Positions 1-10,861 are shown, numbered from the stretch's first letter. The stretch: 64,000 nt of DNA from Prorocentrum cordatum (GCA_963575745.1 CAUYUJ010014623.1:50001-114000); one strand, 5' to 3'. Numbers and translations are program-made. Notes: a model not told the origin generated them from the sequence alone.

Positions 1-50
1 GAGGAGGATAGTGGAGCATGGAGGAGGACGACGACGACGAGGAGGACAAT

Positions 51-175
51 GGAGCATGGAGCATGGAGGAGGAGGAGGAGGAGGAGGAGGAGGAGGAGGA
101 GGAGGATGAAGAGGAGGAGGAGGAGGAGGAGGACGAGGAGCAGGACGAGGAGGAGGACGAGGAGGAGGATCGTGG
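51..175. repeat. (GGA)n microsatellite
   Basis: Imperfect GGA/GAA/GAC trinucleotide run. It is open in several frames and yields Glu/Asp-rich translations that should not be read as protein genes. Confidence 0.9.
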
Positions 176-740
176 AGCATTGAGGACTCGTCCAGGGGCC
201 CCTCCAGCCCTTGCGACGAGGGGGCGCGCCGGAGGCCGCCTCCTGGGCCTTCCAGGGGGAGGGGAGGGGGGGCCCAGGGGCGCCCCCCCGGGGGCCGGGG
301 GCGCCCGCTCCCCGTCTGCCAGAGCCTCGGCTCCCTGGTTCCTCCTTCGCCTCGCCTCGCTCTCCTCGAGCCCCGGACGTGCGCCCCGTCTTCTCGGCGA
401 AGACTCCCCTCGAGGAGCATCCGGGATCCTCCTGCCGAGGAAGCGCGCGCGAGGCCGAAGAGCGCCCGGGGAGTGAGCGTCCGAGCGACGGCGGGGTCCA
501 CGACTTCGAGCCTCGGCGGCCCCGCACGGTCCTCCCTCCCCTCGCCTCTCCTCGAACCCCACCCTCGGCCCCCTGGCAGGCCTCGCCCGGACGTGTGCCA
601 TGTCTTCCCTCTCCCGGCGAGGACCATCGCGGACCGTCTCTCTCGGCGAGGAGCATCATGCCAGAGAAGCAGCAGCAGGAGGAGGAGCAGGAGGAGGAGG
701 AGGAGGAAGACAGCAACGATAGGGATGGACGGGCACAGGG
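176..740. other. GC-rich non-coding stretch with a short repeated motif
   Basis: No gene is supported. A phrase containing GGACGTG, then a pyrimidine stretch, then GCGAGGACCATCG or CGAGGAGCAT occurs near 370-425, 588-660 and 1601-1645. This suggests degenerate dispersed or tandem copies of one unit. Confidence 0.6.
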
Positions 741-905
741 GTGTAGGCATCGACCCCCCAGTTGCCCATTGATCACCGGTGAGGCCCGATAGCCCCAACC
801 TGCCCAGGAAGGTGCGGATCCAGGATCGGGGGCCTGTCGCCGATCCGTTGGCAATGTTTCGCCGATTCCAGGTCGATGCATCCTCCCCCTATGCCAGTCC
901 TGCCC
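741..905. repeat. Dispersed repeat A, copy 1
   Basis: Shares ordered blocks with 52824-52992: GCCCATTGATC, then GATAGC, then CGGATC/CGGATTC, then CGCCGATC, then CGATTCCAGGT and CCAGTCC. A third, partial relative lies near 53105-53190. No coding potential is recognised. Confidence 0.7.
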
Positions 906-1904
906 TATGGTTGCCCCTCACTCGACGACCCCCCCCCCCACGTCCGACGAGCGGCCGCTTCCGCCACCGGCAGGCTGGCGGCGGAGGTCGGCGGGCCGCC
1001 GCAGCCGCGCACGCGCAGGCCGTCGCGGGCTCGGCCGGGGGGGCGAAGTTCAGAGGAGGAAAAAGGTGCCCGTATGATGTTCCACCCCGTTTCCCTGGGG
1101 TCCTTGTTGGGTCAACCGAAACAACTGCCCAAAACCAGCGAAAGCGCCCTCGACCCTCAAACCTCCCTTAATCATTCGGGCGGCAAGGTCTATACAGAGC
1201 CTCTGCTCGCTGGCCAGGCCCACCCTGACCCTGGGAGGTGTGCTTTGGCCAAGCCAGGAGGGCGTGGCGTACCCATCGGTCGTTGAAATTAGGTATTCTT
1301 GGATTCCCAGATCCCATTCGACTTTCAGCGCCTTCCTGCTTCAATGATCGAGTGGCTTCTTCTTTTCCGTCCTTAGGGGGTTGGGCGGAAAACAATTTTT
1401 GTTCAACGCCTTCCTGCTTCATGTTTCTACTTACTTCCGACCGATCAATGCCCCTACCCCTCGCCGTTTTCCCCATTTCTGGGCCTCCTGGGAGGTTCTC
1501 GCTGACACGGTGAATTCGCTTCGAAATCCTGGTCAGGACGCATTCCCAGAGAGGTCCGGGGAGTAGCTGATCGATACCTTTTTGTTCCTCTCTGGCATCA
1601 CGGACGTGTGATATTTTTCTTTGCGAGGACCATCGAGGAGCATAGTGGGTCATTAACCGAACATCGCACGGGGAATGGACGTCCGAGCGATGGCAGTCGG
1701 AGCGCACGCTCCAGGGAGGAAGCCCCGACTCCAACACTTGCGGCCACGCGCCGAAGCACCCCTGCCTACTAGAATTGAGTCGAGCGTGTACCCCTACAGG
1801 GGGAATATACAAGAATAGTAGAAATCATAGTGTGGGGCGATTTTTGTTTTTATGTGTGACTATGGATGAATATGTTTCACTCTTCTTGCGTTTCGCCCAA
1901 AATC
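906..1904. other. Uncharacterised sequence without a supported gene
   Basis: GC-rich at first, then mixed composition. The phrase TCAGAGGAGGAAAA near 1050 recurs near 53470, close to the other copy of repeat A, so the duplicated block may extend this far. Open frames at 1168-1812 on the minus strand and 1238-1513 on the plus strand show no recognisable domain. Confidence 0.5.
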
Positions 1905-2040
1905 CGCCTGTAGGAGGACATGCCCGACCTAAGGGTAGGAGGGGAGAGGGGACGGCTTCTTAGAAGCACCCCTGCTTTTTAGAAAGCGCGGGCCTCCTCT
2001 ATAGAATCAGGCTCAGCGCCTTCTAAGATGCAGCTCCCCT
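1905..2040. repeat. Dispersed repeat B, copy 1
   Basis: The 28-nt segment 1905-1932 matches 39560-39587 at 27 of 28 positions. The following block at 1958-2040, which includes CTTAGAAGCACCCCTGCTT and a nearby TTCTAAGA, matches 41926-42010. The block contains short inverted copies of CTTAGAA and TTCTAAG, so it could fold. Confidence 0.7.
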
Positions 2041-2514
2041 CTTACTCTTCTCCCCCCTGTGAACGTCGCCAACAATGGGCGGTTGTTTAACGGCCCCTGG
2101 GCGTTTACTAAACAGCACTGCCTGGTTGGAGCTCTTCCTTGGGTGCGTTCGTTGAGCGGTTTCGCCGGTGCTGGGGTGCTTCTCATGAGGGAGGATGTTT
2201 TGATCTCCGCACGACGCGGTCGTGGCGTCAGCGCTAACGAGGGTCAGCCAATCCCCTTGGCCTTCCCCTTTCGTTCGATGAACCTCCGGGCGGGCTAGTG
2301 GTTAGAGAACATGCGCCCAGAAGAAGTGCGTGCCGCGCTGTTAAACAAAAACACTGCGTAGCTCGGGATCGCGCGCGGCCAATTATTCGCCGAAGGGGCT
2401 GATGGTGTCAGCGTCGGTGACGATGACGACGACGAGAACAAAGTCGAGGCCGACGACGGCGGCGACGTCGGCGACGACGACCTGCTGCTGGGAATGCCCC
2501 TGCGATGGTGACCC
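2041..2514. other. No gene seen
   Basis: Mixed sequence between repeat B and a trinucleotide tract. I see no domain, RNA gene or clear repeat. Confidence 0.5.
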
Positions 2515-2660
2515 GAGGAGGGGAGGAGGAGGGGGGGGGGAGGAGAGGAGGAGGAGGAGGAGGAGGAGGAGGATGCGAAGGAGGAGGAGGAGGAGGAGGA
2601 GGAGGAGGAGGAGGAGGAGCAGCAGCAGCAGCAGCAGCAGCAGGAGGAGGAGGAGGAAAA
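2515..2660. repeat. (GGA)n/(CAG)n compound microsatellite
   Basis: A GGA-rich run is followed by a short CAG run near 2619-2641 and GGA again. It ends directly before the spliced-leader relic. Long open frames on both strands here are low-complexity artefacts. Confidence 0.9.
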
Positions 2661-2662
2661 GG

Positions 2663-2684
2663 TCCGTAGCCATTTTGGCTCAAG
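2663..2684 (+). other. Spliced-leader relic, exact copy
   Basis: These 22 bases match the dinoflagellate spliced leader consensus over its full length, beginning TCCGTAGCC and ending GGCTCAAG. The next bases are GCTCGAAATCC, not a GT splice donor, so this is not a spliced-leader RNA gene. The likeliest origin is reverse transcription of a trans-spliced mRNA. The transcript in question would be that of LINE-A, which starts immediately downstream. The leader sequence is established knowledge; the retroposition is inference. Confidence 0.9.
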
Positions 2685-2849
2685 GCTCGAAATCCGGGTC
2701 GCGGGATTTCGGACCGAGGTTTTCGCCGCCGTGCGACAACCACCAGGGGGTCGCCGGGCGATTTTTTTCTCGCACAAGTCGTGCGCCCGAGCACGCACGT
2801 CTTCTTCCCCGTCTCATTGCATTTTCTCCCAGTGTGCCAGTGAGCCGCC

Positions 2850-3850
2850 ATGCCAATAATCCGCTGATGAGAGCACCCGCAAAAAGGAGCCTGGGTGATA
2901 CTCCTATGCGAGACGCTGGTAGTGGTATCGGCGATGATGGCGACGAACTCATGGACGGACCATCCCACGCACCTGGAACCACACCGACGCCAAAATCACA
3001 TATAATCGACGGTGGATCATCGCAGGCGCCGCTCAGGACTATGTCGATCACACGAAGGACGAGTTGCTGGCTGCGCTTCGAGCTGTTGAGGAACAGCAGT
3101 GCAACATGCTCAAAGTCACGTCCTCTCTGTCTACCCCGATCACCTCGGTTCGATGAGGTGGTCAAGCGCGTGGAGACGCGTCTTGCCTCTGTGGAGGCTG
3201 GAGCATCTGCTAAGGAAAAGCGCGTGTCGAAGCTGGAGGAGCAGGTCAAAGTTTTATCTATATGTCTGGGGAGATTAAGGAGGACAAACCAGACAAGCCC
3301 ACCGACGTTCTGTCGCCTGGCTTCGAGCGTAGCGTGGATCCCCCGATCATCATCATCCGTTCCAAAGGCCTCGCCGCCGAAACCAATGTCATGGAATCGT
3401 TACGTGGGTGGATCTTGCGCAGCAGCTTGGGGCAGGGCGAATTCTCCCTGCTGGGTGACCCTGTTGCGAAGAGGCTTGCGCTGCAGATCCGTGGGGATAT
3501 GGCATATGCATCGAGGAAGGCAGCCCGAGCTCTGGGCGCATCGCGTCGCCTTGATGGAGGCTGGGAAGGATCCCAAGCGGTTGCAGTCGACGAGGCATAG
3601 CATGAAGTTCATGTGTCTGGCGACAAGAACCCGTGCCAAATCAAACCGGGCGGAGCTGGCCCTCAAGCACATCAATCGCGAAGTGGTCTCGTTGGCGCCG
3701 TCTTGCAAGTTTTTCCCCGACAAGATAGGGGGATCTCATCTCGTCGTGGAAGCCGCCTGTGTCTGTTGCGCCCCGCCCTGGCGACTGCCCGCCCGACGCT
3801 CGGCGCAGCGTCGCCAACCTCAATGCGATCGGAGTCTCAAAGGGTGGACA
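2850..3850 (+). pseudogene. LINE-A N-terminal region (coiled coil plus ORF2 leader domain)
   Basis: The first ATG after the leader is at 2850, with another at 2868. One frame reads a Gly/Asp-rich stretch, then a Lys/Glu/Val-rich heptad-like segment around DEVVKRVETRL and KLEEQVKVL (about 3150-3260), which looks like a coiled coil. At 3262-3650 the next frame reads a globular segment with GFERSVDP, RGWILRSSLGQGEF and SGDKNPCQIK. It has one in-frame TAG at 3598. The frame then shifts again to ELALKHINREVVSLAP. I read this as the pre-endonuclease region of a LINE. Its exact function is unknown. Confidence 0.6.
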
Positions 3851-4125
3851 TGAGACCGCTGTGGGGCAGGTCTTCGCTCCCGCCTCGGAGGTGGCCCGGA
3901 GTCTATACTACCTCTTTGGAGGCCTGCAGCCCCCCCCCCCCTGGCAAGATGTGGTCGCCGCAGCTTTTGTCTTGGAGCCCGCGTGCGCAATTTCACCACT
4001 GGGGGCATGCAGAACCGAGAAAGCCCCCGTACCTGAGGAAATTGATGAAGGAAGGCATGGCGGTTGCAAGAAATTCATGGCTCACGCGCTGAGCTGCAGG
4101 ACTTCGCGCACCGCGCCAGGCTCGA

Positions 4126-5013
4126 TTGCGGGCGCCGTTCCTCGTTCATCTCTGGCGGCCATGCAGGAGGCGCGTTGACGCTGGCCCCTTCCTTTCGGCA
4201 TCTTGGGGCCTGCGCTCCGACGGGCGTCGTCGGAGGTGGTTGGGGAGGACACTACTTATTACCATTACATGTTCGGCCACTACATGGATCGCACACTTCA
4301 ACATGCACAAGCGTAGCATGTGTCGGGAAGGGAGGGTGACACTGTCCAGGAAGGTGAACTTGTTGCGGCTGGAAGGTGCGGAGCACCCTGCGTCTGCCAT
4401 GGTCATTCCGTCTGGGGGCTTTAACTTCGGGCCCAAGCCGCCCCGCCACGCCCTCGACCTCCCAGGGGACTCGCGTGCCGCCGCGGGTTGGAACGATCAG
4501 CGGGGGGGTCCCTGGTCCAGTCTTGGTCGCAAGCTTACTGACCTTCGACCACCTGATCCTACTCGCTTTCATGCAGGGCAGCATGATCTTTCCTGCGTCG
4601 ACAGGTGCTTAGTCTCTTGTCCTGTGTGGGTTTTGAATCAGATTGCGCAGAGTGGGCGATGCCTGGAGGTGGCGGATGTCCTGGACTCGAAAAAGATGTC
4701 CGACCACTCGCTGACCCTCTTCAAGTTCGAGCGCAGCCTCCTTAGACCGATCGAGGACCACCCCATCCCGAAACATGTATGCGATCACCCCGGTTCCAAG
4801 CGTTTCCTCAACAAGATTTGGGAAGCCTCCAAGGGCGGTTACCTCACTCCCCCAATCCGTCTCGACTTGCAGACCTCCTTGATTCGGGGGGCTGCCAAGC
4901 ACGTGCGCGAGTTTGCTCATCCGCCAGCGCCCGAGCGACATTTTCGCGCAGTTCGCGGTACTAAAGCAACGCCCGAGAAGTGCGGGTGCAGGGCGAGATT
5001 CTGGCCGGCATGA
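4126..5013 (+). pseudogene. LINE-A endonuclease (EEP) remnant, C-terminal half
   Basis: This 295-codon open stretch ends an endonuclease/exonuclease/phosphatase domain. The visible signature is CVDRCLVSCPVW, then about 25 residues, then KMSDHSLTLFKFE (about 4590-4735). It matches the family's (I)DRxxxS...W and catalytic S-D-H-S ending. The N-terminal catalytic residues (N, E, and GDFN-like) are not recognisable between 3750 and 4340, so the first half is scrambled or lost. Such domains nick target DNA for target-primed reverse transcription. After the SDH motif the frame continues into the linker before the RT. Confidence 0.6.
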
Positions 5014-6380
5014 TCTTCTCCCCTCACCCGTTGGGCAGTCGCTTTCTGGAGCTCGACCCCCCAGCCGCGCCGCTTCCACCACGGGCCCAGGGGCGTGCCT
5101 TCTCGAGGCCCATAGGGCACATAGGCGCGTTGCGGATAAGGAGGAGGGGGCGCTTCGTCAAAAAGATCAGGGCCGCCAGGAACGATTCTGAGAAGGCCAG
5201 GCTCCGTCGGCGACTCAACGGCGCGGTGCGCAGGGCACGATGGTGGTCGCCGTTCGACCGCGGGATGCCCCTGGCCGCCGTCAGACGCGCTGGAAGGGCC
5301 AGCTCGTCGCCGCATGAAATGCTGGGGCCGCTTGCTGGATGCTGGTCGAAATCGATTTGTTCCTGCCTTTCCTCCTCTTCGAGATCCCCCCCCTCCGACC
5401 CTGGGCCCCATTGAGATGGTTCTCGCGCGGGCTCAGCGCAGTGCCCCTGGCCCCGACGGGGCCCCTCATGCTGGGTGGAGGCATGGCCCCCGCGGGGCTC
5501 AGATCTTGGACAAGGCTTGCCGGTGGGCTCTAGCGAGCAGCCCCGCGTGAACTCGTTCCATCAGATTCGCGGCGCGTTGCGGAGGAGGACGACGAGGATG
5601 GGGGGCATTATTAGGGGCGCCGCGCCACCCCGTCCGCTCGGGCTCAAAAACACGGCGAACATAATATTGACGCCTGCGGTGTTTTCAGGCCGCGGGAAGG
5701 CCTTCGACAAGTTCGCGCGCCCCATCCAGAGGGGCTTCGCACTTAGGAGAAATCTCGGCCTCGCCATCCTCGGGTTGGGCACGGGCCAGGATCGCGTCAT
5801 CGTTGCCATCTCCTGCTCGAAGGTTACCCGCGTTGGTGACGTATGTTTATGGTCAGGCTTTCCCGTCCATGTCCCATGCGTGGCCATTCATGGTCTTATC
5901 CCGTATCGGGCTTCCTTTGCCGATGATGACTTTTCTCCGCTGTATGTATGACCGTGTCCACTGTATTGGCACGTGCGGGCATCTGAGGGTGATGCTGTGT
6001 ATGATCATTTGTAGAGTTCTTCAGCGATGCCCTGGGTCGGGAATTCTCTACGCTGTGGCGCCTCCTTTGTTTCTGGCTCAACTGTCCGCACGGCTTGACG
6101 AACAGAGTCCGCATCAGAGCATTGCTAGAGCGCGCACGGATGACGTCCGTGGAGTCGTTCATGAGCTTCAAGAATTGCTTAAGACTGTCTCTGATACCAG
6201 TGAGCTGGTCGCGGGATTGCGCGTCAATCCTGCGACGCGTTTCACTTCCTTGGTTGAGGCTTCTTTTTGTCAGAGGAGGCGGAGGCCACTTATCAGGCAT
6301 GGATCGTACAGAATACACTTGGATGAAGTAGTTTCCAGATTGCGGATGCGGCTAAGTATCTCGGTCTGATTTTGGGGCCC
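4980..6380 (+). pseudogene. LINE-A reverse transcriptase remnant
   Basis: The ordered RT motifs are split over at least four frames. APGPDG lies at 5443-5460, LKNTANIIL near 5645, PIQRGF near 5724, and VLQRCPGSGILYAV near 6015-6055 (family form VLQGCPxSG). ARTDDV near 6127-6147 is where the catalytic ACADD or YADD box should be; one Asp pair survives. KYLGLILGP lies at 6354-6380. The product would copy element RNA into DNA. Multiple frameshifts make it inactive. The order and spacing of the motifs make the identity fairly secure. Confidence 0.75.
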
Positions 6381-7250
6381 GCTGCGGCTGATCGGAGTCG
6401 GCGAGCTGCTCTTCTGAAGTGGCTGATGCGCGGCCAGATGGCCGGCGCCGCGAGAGCGCCTGCGGCCGCCACTACCTACTTATATAACAAGCGTTGCATT
6501 TCTGTCCTCTCCTTTGTCTCCCAGTTCCCCCCGTTGACCCTGCGCCCCTCGTGCTTGCCCTCGCCCGTTCCTCGTTGTGAGCGCCCTCTGTTCTCTTCTC
6601 TCTTCAATGTTCCTTTCTGTTGCCTCTGGAGAGCAGGATGGCTCGAGCTGTTTGGGGGGGGGAGGGGCGGCTCGGATCTGTCGAAGTGCCATGCGTGGCC
6701 GCGCTGATGCGTCATGCTCTGATCGCATTTCCTGAGCGGAAGATTCTACAGCGACGGCTGGTCGACGCTCGGGATAACCTCGCGCTCGAAGCGATTGGCC
6801 GCGGGTCGCGGAGTCTTGAGTTCTGGGTCGGAGAACATCTCGTTGTTCACCCGAGCGCTGCAGCGGCTGGCTTCAAATCGAATCGGAATCTAGCGGGCGC
6901 AGGGGGGGCGGGCTTGCGCGAAGCCGCTGATCTCCTCGTCTCTTCGAGCGCTGCTGCTGGCGCCTCCCCCCCTCCTCTGCGGGCGAAGATCCAAGGGCCC
7001 ATCTCTGCGGCGATTCGCTCGACGCTGTGCCCCGCTTCTCCTGGGAACCAATTTCGCCCCCATTGCTGAGAGTGCGGCCTGGTCGCATGCTCGAGATTGA
7101 GAACGTCGATTGGATGTCTTACTGCTCTCTCATGAAACAGGCGCCCCCGCATGTTCGCAGCGCCGCTAGGAAAACTCGGAGGTGCCTGGACGACCAGCGA
7201 ACGCACGCGCGATCGTGGTCGGCGTGTTTGCACTTCTGGTTGTGACGGTT
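6381..7250 (+). pseudogene. LINE-A post-RT region
   Basis: Downstream of the RT, 6483-6533 reads YNKRCISVLSFVSQFPP. It resembles the conserved block (YN-R-x-x-V-L-S-Y-V-x-Q) that follows the RT in this LINE type. The segment at about 6700-6830 continues with an amphipathic stretch including ALIAFPERKILQRRL. Similarity fades by 7250. No RNase H is visible here. Confidence 0.55.
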
Positions 7251-7899
7251 GCGACAGTTTCAGGCCTTATTTCGGTGAGTGTTCTCTTCGTTGGATTTCG
7301 TGGTATGTTTCTGTTGGTCATGACCTCCCTGTCTGTCCTATTTCTCGCTTCGGTTTCTTCTGTGACCCCCTTCTTCCTCGTGCCCTCGATCTCCCATCAT
7401 CTGCTTTCGCGTTGCGCAGTCATGCCCGAGTGCGATTTAGAGCACCGGAGCTGATCAAATCAGGGAGCTCGCGCCGCTGGCGCGCGCTTCTCTTCGGCGC
7501 GGTCGGGCGGCGGCGCGCGGGGGGTGAACTTGCGGCGCCAGCTACGCGCGAGGAGGAGGAGAAAAAGGAGGGAGAGGAGGAAGAGGAGGAAGAGGAGGAG
7601 GGCGCGATGACGATGTTTGTGTTATTGTGTCTCCGGGGCAGATTCGGGGAACTCATCGGAAGGCCGGGGGGGCCCCCGAGCCTTGTGAGCAGGCCTTCTC
7701 CTTCTCACTTTCCCCCTGGGGCTCTCCGCGGAGCGCGGTCCGTCACCGCGCCTGTTCGGTCGAAGACGAACAATTTCGGCGTGGGCGGGTATATTCCAAG
7801 CCCCGCGCGGGTTTCTTGCGTCTTCGCAGGCCCCTCTCCGAGGCGCGCGGGGCGCCCCGGGGGCAGCGCCGCAGGCGCCTCTGGGGTGGCCCCAGCGCG
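7251..7899. other. Junction between LINE-A and LINE-B
   Basis: There is a short Glu-encoding GGA/GAA run at about 7551-7605. The rest is GC-rich and without a recognised domain. Some of it may be the lost 5' part of LINE-B, whose RT fingers are not visible. Confidence 0.5.
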
Positions 7900-7934
7900 G
7901 GCCCCAGAGGTCCGCGCAGAGTTCCAGAGCTTAT

Positions 7935-8955
7935 GGGGGCTAGGAGGTTGGCGTGGGACAGTGCCTACTCTGCAAGTGTCTATGCCAGGAGAGGGGTCCT
8001 TCCCGGTTGCGCCGCTGCCACGTTTGCCCTCCGATGTGCTATTGTTACCTCATTTGATGCGCTCATGCTCCGCACCTCGGGCATACCTCGTAGCCTCGAT
8101 GTTTACGCCGATGATGGCACTGTGCATATGTATGGGGCTCTCAGACAGGCTGGCGCATGGTCTGCAAAGATGCTTCGTCCATTGGCACATGTTCTTTATG
8201 CCCTAGGTATCCCGCTCGCGGCGCACAAGATGAAGCTCGCGAGCTCTGTGCCCAAGTTGGGCCAGCGGGTGGTTCATCACCTTCGGGATCTAGGTTATAA
8301 TTTCGCTTCGGCCCTTGAAGCCCCGTGGATTGAAGTCTCGGGGAGGCATATCAAGTGCGCGAAGATTCGCCAGAGGGGGAGGGGCGCCGCCAAAAGGAGG
8401 CCACGTCCCCAAGCCTTGCGCGAGGCGGGGCCGCTCCTCAGCAAGTTTCATAAGCAGGCGCTTCCGCCGGCCATGACGCGCGGGCTGGGAGTCCACGGTG
8501 CGCCGCCCAGGCTTGCGGAGCAGATGTGCGCCACCCAGCGAGGAGTATGGCGCGCCCCTGGAGCTGGCGCCTCTTGCTGGCTCACGGCGCGCGTGGATAG
8601 GGTCAACCACCGCCGACCCACAAGTCGAAGCCCGGGCTGCCCCCCTATTTCAGTGGGCCTTGTTCCCACGGGGCCCCACGCTGCCCCAGTCAGTGCCCCA
8701 GGCCGCCTGGGTTCGTCAGATTCAGAAGGCGCATCGTGCCAAACACCCATGGAGGAACATTGCAGGGCCCGCAGGGGCCGCCCTCATGTCCCCCAAGGAA
8801 CTCCCACGGGCAACCGTCAGCAGCACCACTTGGAGGACTGATCTTGGGGCGTTTCTAAATCTTAGGGAGGATGCGCCGCCACTATCAAACAACTTGCTCG
8901 GGAAGCTGGCGTCCGACGGCCAATGGAACGGCGGGCCCAAAGGGCTCCGCTAATT
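7935..8955 (+). pseudogene. LINE-B reverse transcriptase, palm and thumb
   Basis: One frame reads GVLPGCAAATFALRC, then SLDVYADDGTVHMYG. The YADD catalytic box lies at 8104-8115. It continues through a thumb-like region to about 8560. Then the frame shifts to read PLFQWALFPRG, AWRNIAGPAGAAL and SSTTWRTDLGAFL (about 8620-8860), the conserved segment behind the RT. LINE-C has the equivalent QGPMSAVVVTLRRAGW. The polymerase aspartates look intact, but the frame breaks rule out a functional protein. Confidence 0.7.
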
Positions 8956-9340
8956 GGCAACGCGCAGGTGCAACGAGAACCCGCAGGTTATTGGATGGAG
9001 CCCGCACTTCGTATACTTAGTCAAGTCGAGGTCCCCGACTCACCTCCCTCCGACCCCTCCAACCGCGGCGATGACGACGACGGCAATCGCATTTCCTTCG
9101 GTGGTACCATTGGAGAACCGTTGAATCATATCGAACCTCTTCGGACATCTTGTGCTCCCAACCATGGGGAGGCAGGGCTCCTTCGAGCGGTGCTAGGCGG
9201 CGGCATCTGGACGCCCGTTCGCCTGGCTGACTGTGAGGATCGAGACAGCAGCGCCTGCCTTAGGTGCGGACACCAGCCGTGCGACCTATACCACAGTTTG
9301 TGAGACTGCCGGCATCTTGCCAGAACGCGGGGCCTGCGCG
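8923..9340 (+). pseudogene. LINE-B connection region with Cys/His cluster
   Basis: The frame starting at 8923 ends CLRCGHQPCDLYHSL and stops at 9301. The following bases can be read as a Trp/Cys-containing continuation (DCRHL). A C-x2-C...C...H...C arrangement between RT and RNase H is seen in related LINEs and would bind zinc. The rest is acidic and low in similarity. Confidence 0.45.
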
Positions 9341-9486
9341 TGAATGCTGTATGCGTGGGCGGTTTCGCGACAACAACTTTTGAGTTTATGTGATGGCCCC
9401 GTTGTCTTGTCGGTCGCTCGTGCTTCTCACCTCTCACGGTTCGTGACGACACTGGGCGGTGGAACATTAATGTGGGGGCCCACGCG

Positions 9487-9651
9487 TCACCGCCCACCAA
9501 ACCACCCCAACCCAACCCGAAGGCCTCAACTTGTTTTCCATTTCCAGCGGGGGGGGGTCCGGGAACATCGGAAACGCATATATGGAGCCCATGCCCCCCC
9601 AACCCGAAATTCGGGTCTTCGGGTTGGTCTGGGGTGGTCTGGTAGGTAGCC
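9487..9651. mobile_element. MITE-1, copy 1 (165 bp)
   Basis: The ends are imperfect terminal inverted repeats of about 32-36 bp. The left end reads TCACCGCCCACCAAACCACC and continues to CCCGAAG. The right end reads CTTCGGG through to GGTAGGTAGCC. The flanks are CACGCG (9481-9486) and AACGCG (9652-9657), a 5-of-6 target-site duplication. Just inside the right end, CCCGAAATTCGGG is a short palindrome. A second copy at 41502-41665 has the same structure. No coding capacity. It is inserted into LINE-B between the Cys/His cluster and RNase H. Confidence 0.85.
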
Positions 9652-9665
9652 AACGCGGGATCACA

Positions 9666-10065
9666 GGTGATGTATACACAGACTGAGTCTGTCTGTCAGA
9701 GGATGTGGTTCTGGCTTGAGGCATCGCGAGCAGGATGGGGTTTCTGTCAGTTGCGTGTGCCCATGGGGCGGGGGGTAGACAGTCTCGTTTTCGGGGCTCT
9801 CCCAGGCCCTACACAGTCCTCGCCCAGGGCCGAGCTATACGCCTTCCTGCAGGCCCTTCAGGTGTGCATTCCTCCGATCTGTGTGCACGCCGATTTCAGA
9901 GACCTTGCTGATGGCCTGGCCCTGGGTGTCCGATGGCGTTGCGCCCAGAGGCGCCTCAGCGCGCCGATGCCGCTGGGAATCGGCGGGCTGACCTCGCTGC
10001 CAGGAATGGCCGAGATCGCCGTGCCATCTCTAAGATCGATGTCAGGGACACGAGGCTCGGCCACA
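9666..10065 (+). pseudogene. LINE-B RNase H remnant
   Basis: VYTD at 9672-9683 is the first catalytic Asp box and is followed directly by TGA where Gly-Ser is expected. The next frame reads AGWGFCQL, PGPTQSSPRAELYAFLQAL (second catalytic residue, Glu, near 9829-9861) and HADFRDLADGLALG (third, Asp, near 9892). After another shift, GNRRADLAARNG (about 9975-10010) carries the fourth Asp. All four DEDD positions can be found, but no single frame contains them. Confidence 0.75.
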
Positions 10066-10861
10066 AGAGTTGCGCGCCCTGGCCCAGTTTTTCAACGGCC
10101 AGCGTATCGACCCCAGGCCCCGCGCGAGGCCTCGTGGCGTTCGATTTCGTCGCCGGCCGCCACCGTGCGAACCCGCGGAAACTTCGGCCCACCTTCGACA
10201 TGTTGTTGCCCAGGTTTCGGGCCGTAGTATATGGCGTTGCAGTTGCTGTCAGAAGGGCTCGAAGCAGGAAGGGGCCCGTCGTCGCCTCGCTCTGCTTGCC
10301 TGCCCTGCTCGCCTGCGCGCCGCCGACAGCAGCAGGCAGGGCCCCCCCAACGCCGATCCTCTTGGTGACGCCACGAGCGGCCAGGCTGGCAATGGGGATC
10401 AGACCCTGCATGCTGCCGCTGGCTCTGTCGGCGCTGACGCGCCTCCCCCCCCCGCCCCTGATTTCGTTCGGTCGGTGCGCCCTCGGGCGCGGCCCCCGCC
10501 CATTGGCCAGCCCGAGCCGCTGGAGGTCCGAGTTGGGAAGGTTACCTTTTCTTCTTTCGCCGAGAGGCCCTCTCTCGCTCGTCTTCGTAGCCCCTCCCAA
10601 GACTCCACGGGGCAGGTTCGACCGAGGGTGAGCTTCGAGCCCATGGCGACCTTATGGGGGTGCGCAGACTAACGCCGCTGCCCGCCGCCTCCAATCCCAG
10701 CCCGATTTGGGCCGGCATTTAGGCCTGAGAAGCGCAGGGGTGGTGGTGGTCAGGATCTGAGGGCGCACAGGCCGCCCCTCTCTGACTCCTCCGTTCCAGC
10801 CGACCCCCCCCCTGAAACGGGCCCCTTTCCCGCCGGGGCCGCGCGGGGTCACCGCATTCGG
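10066..10861 (+). pseudogene. LINE-B C-terminal linker
   Basis: The 10070-10672 open frame contains IWRCSCCQKGSK (about 10230-10265). That is a Cys-rich turn that may be one half of a zinc site. It then runs into a Pro/Ala-rich, probably disordered segment. Similar linkers lie between RNase H and the final Cys/His tail in this LINE type. Confidence 0.45.

Larger units (their letters stand above)
2663..7250 (+). mobile_element. LINE-A: decayed non-LTR retrotransposon with spliced leader at its 5' end
   Basis: From the leader onward the plus strand carries, in changing frames, the typical order of a dinoflagellate LINE: a coiled-coil N-terminal region, the end of an endonuclease/exonuclease/phosphatase domain, a reverse transcriptase and a post-RT region. 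Frameshifts and stops occur in every domain, so the copy is dead. The 5' end seems complete because the leader is present with about 165 nt of possible 5' UTR. The 3' end near 7250 is where recognisable similarity stops. No target-site duplication or poly(A) was identified. Confidence 0.75.

Noticed and set aside
2290-2400. tRNA-like start GGGCGGGCTAGTGGTTAGAG
   Set aside because: It resembles an A box only. No B box, anticodon stem or acceptor pairing could be built.
2663-2684. Spliced-leader RNA gene
   Set aside because: No GT donor follows the leader, and no Sm-site-like sequence was noted. Retroposed relic fits better.
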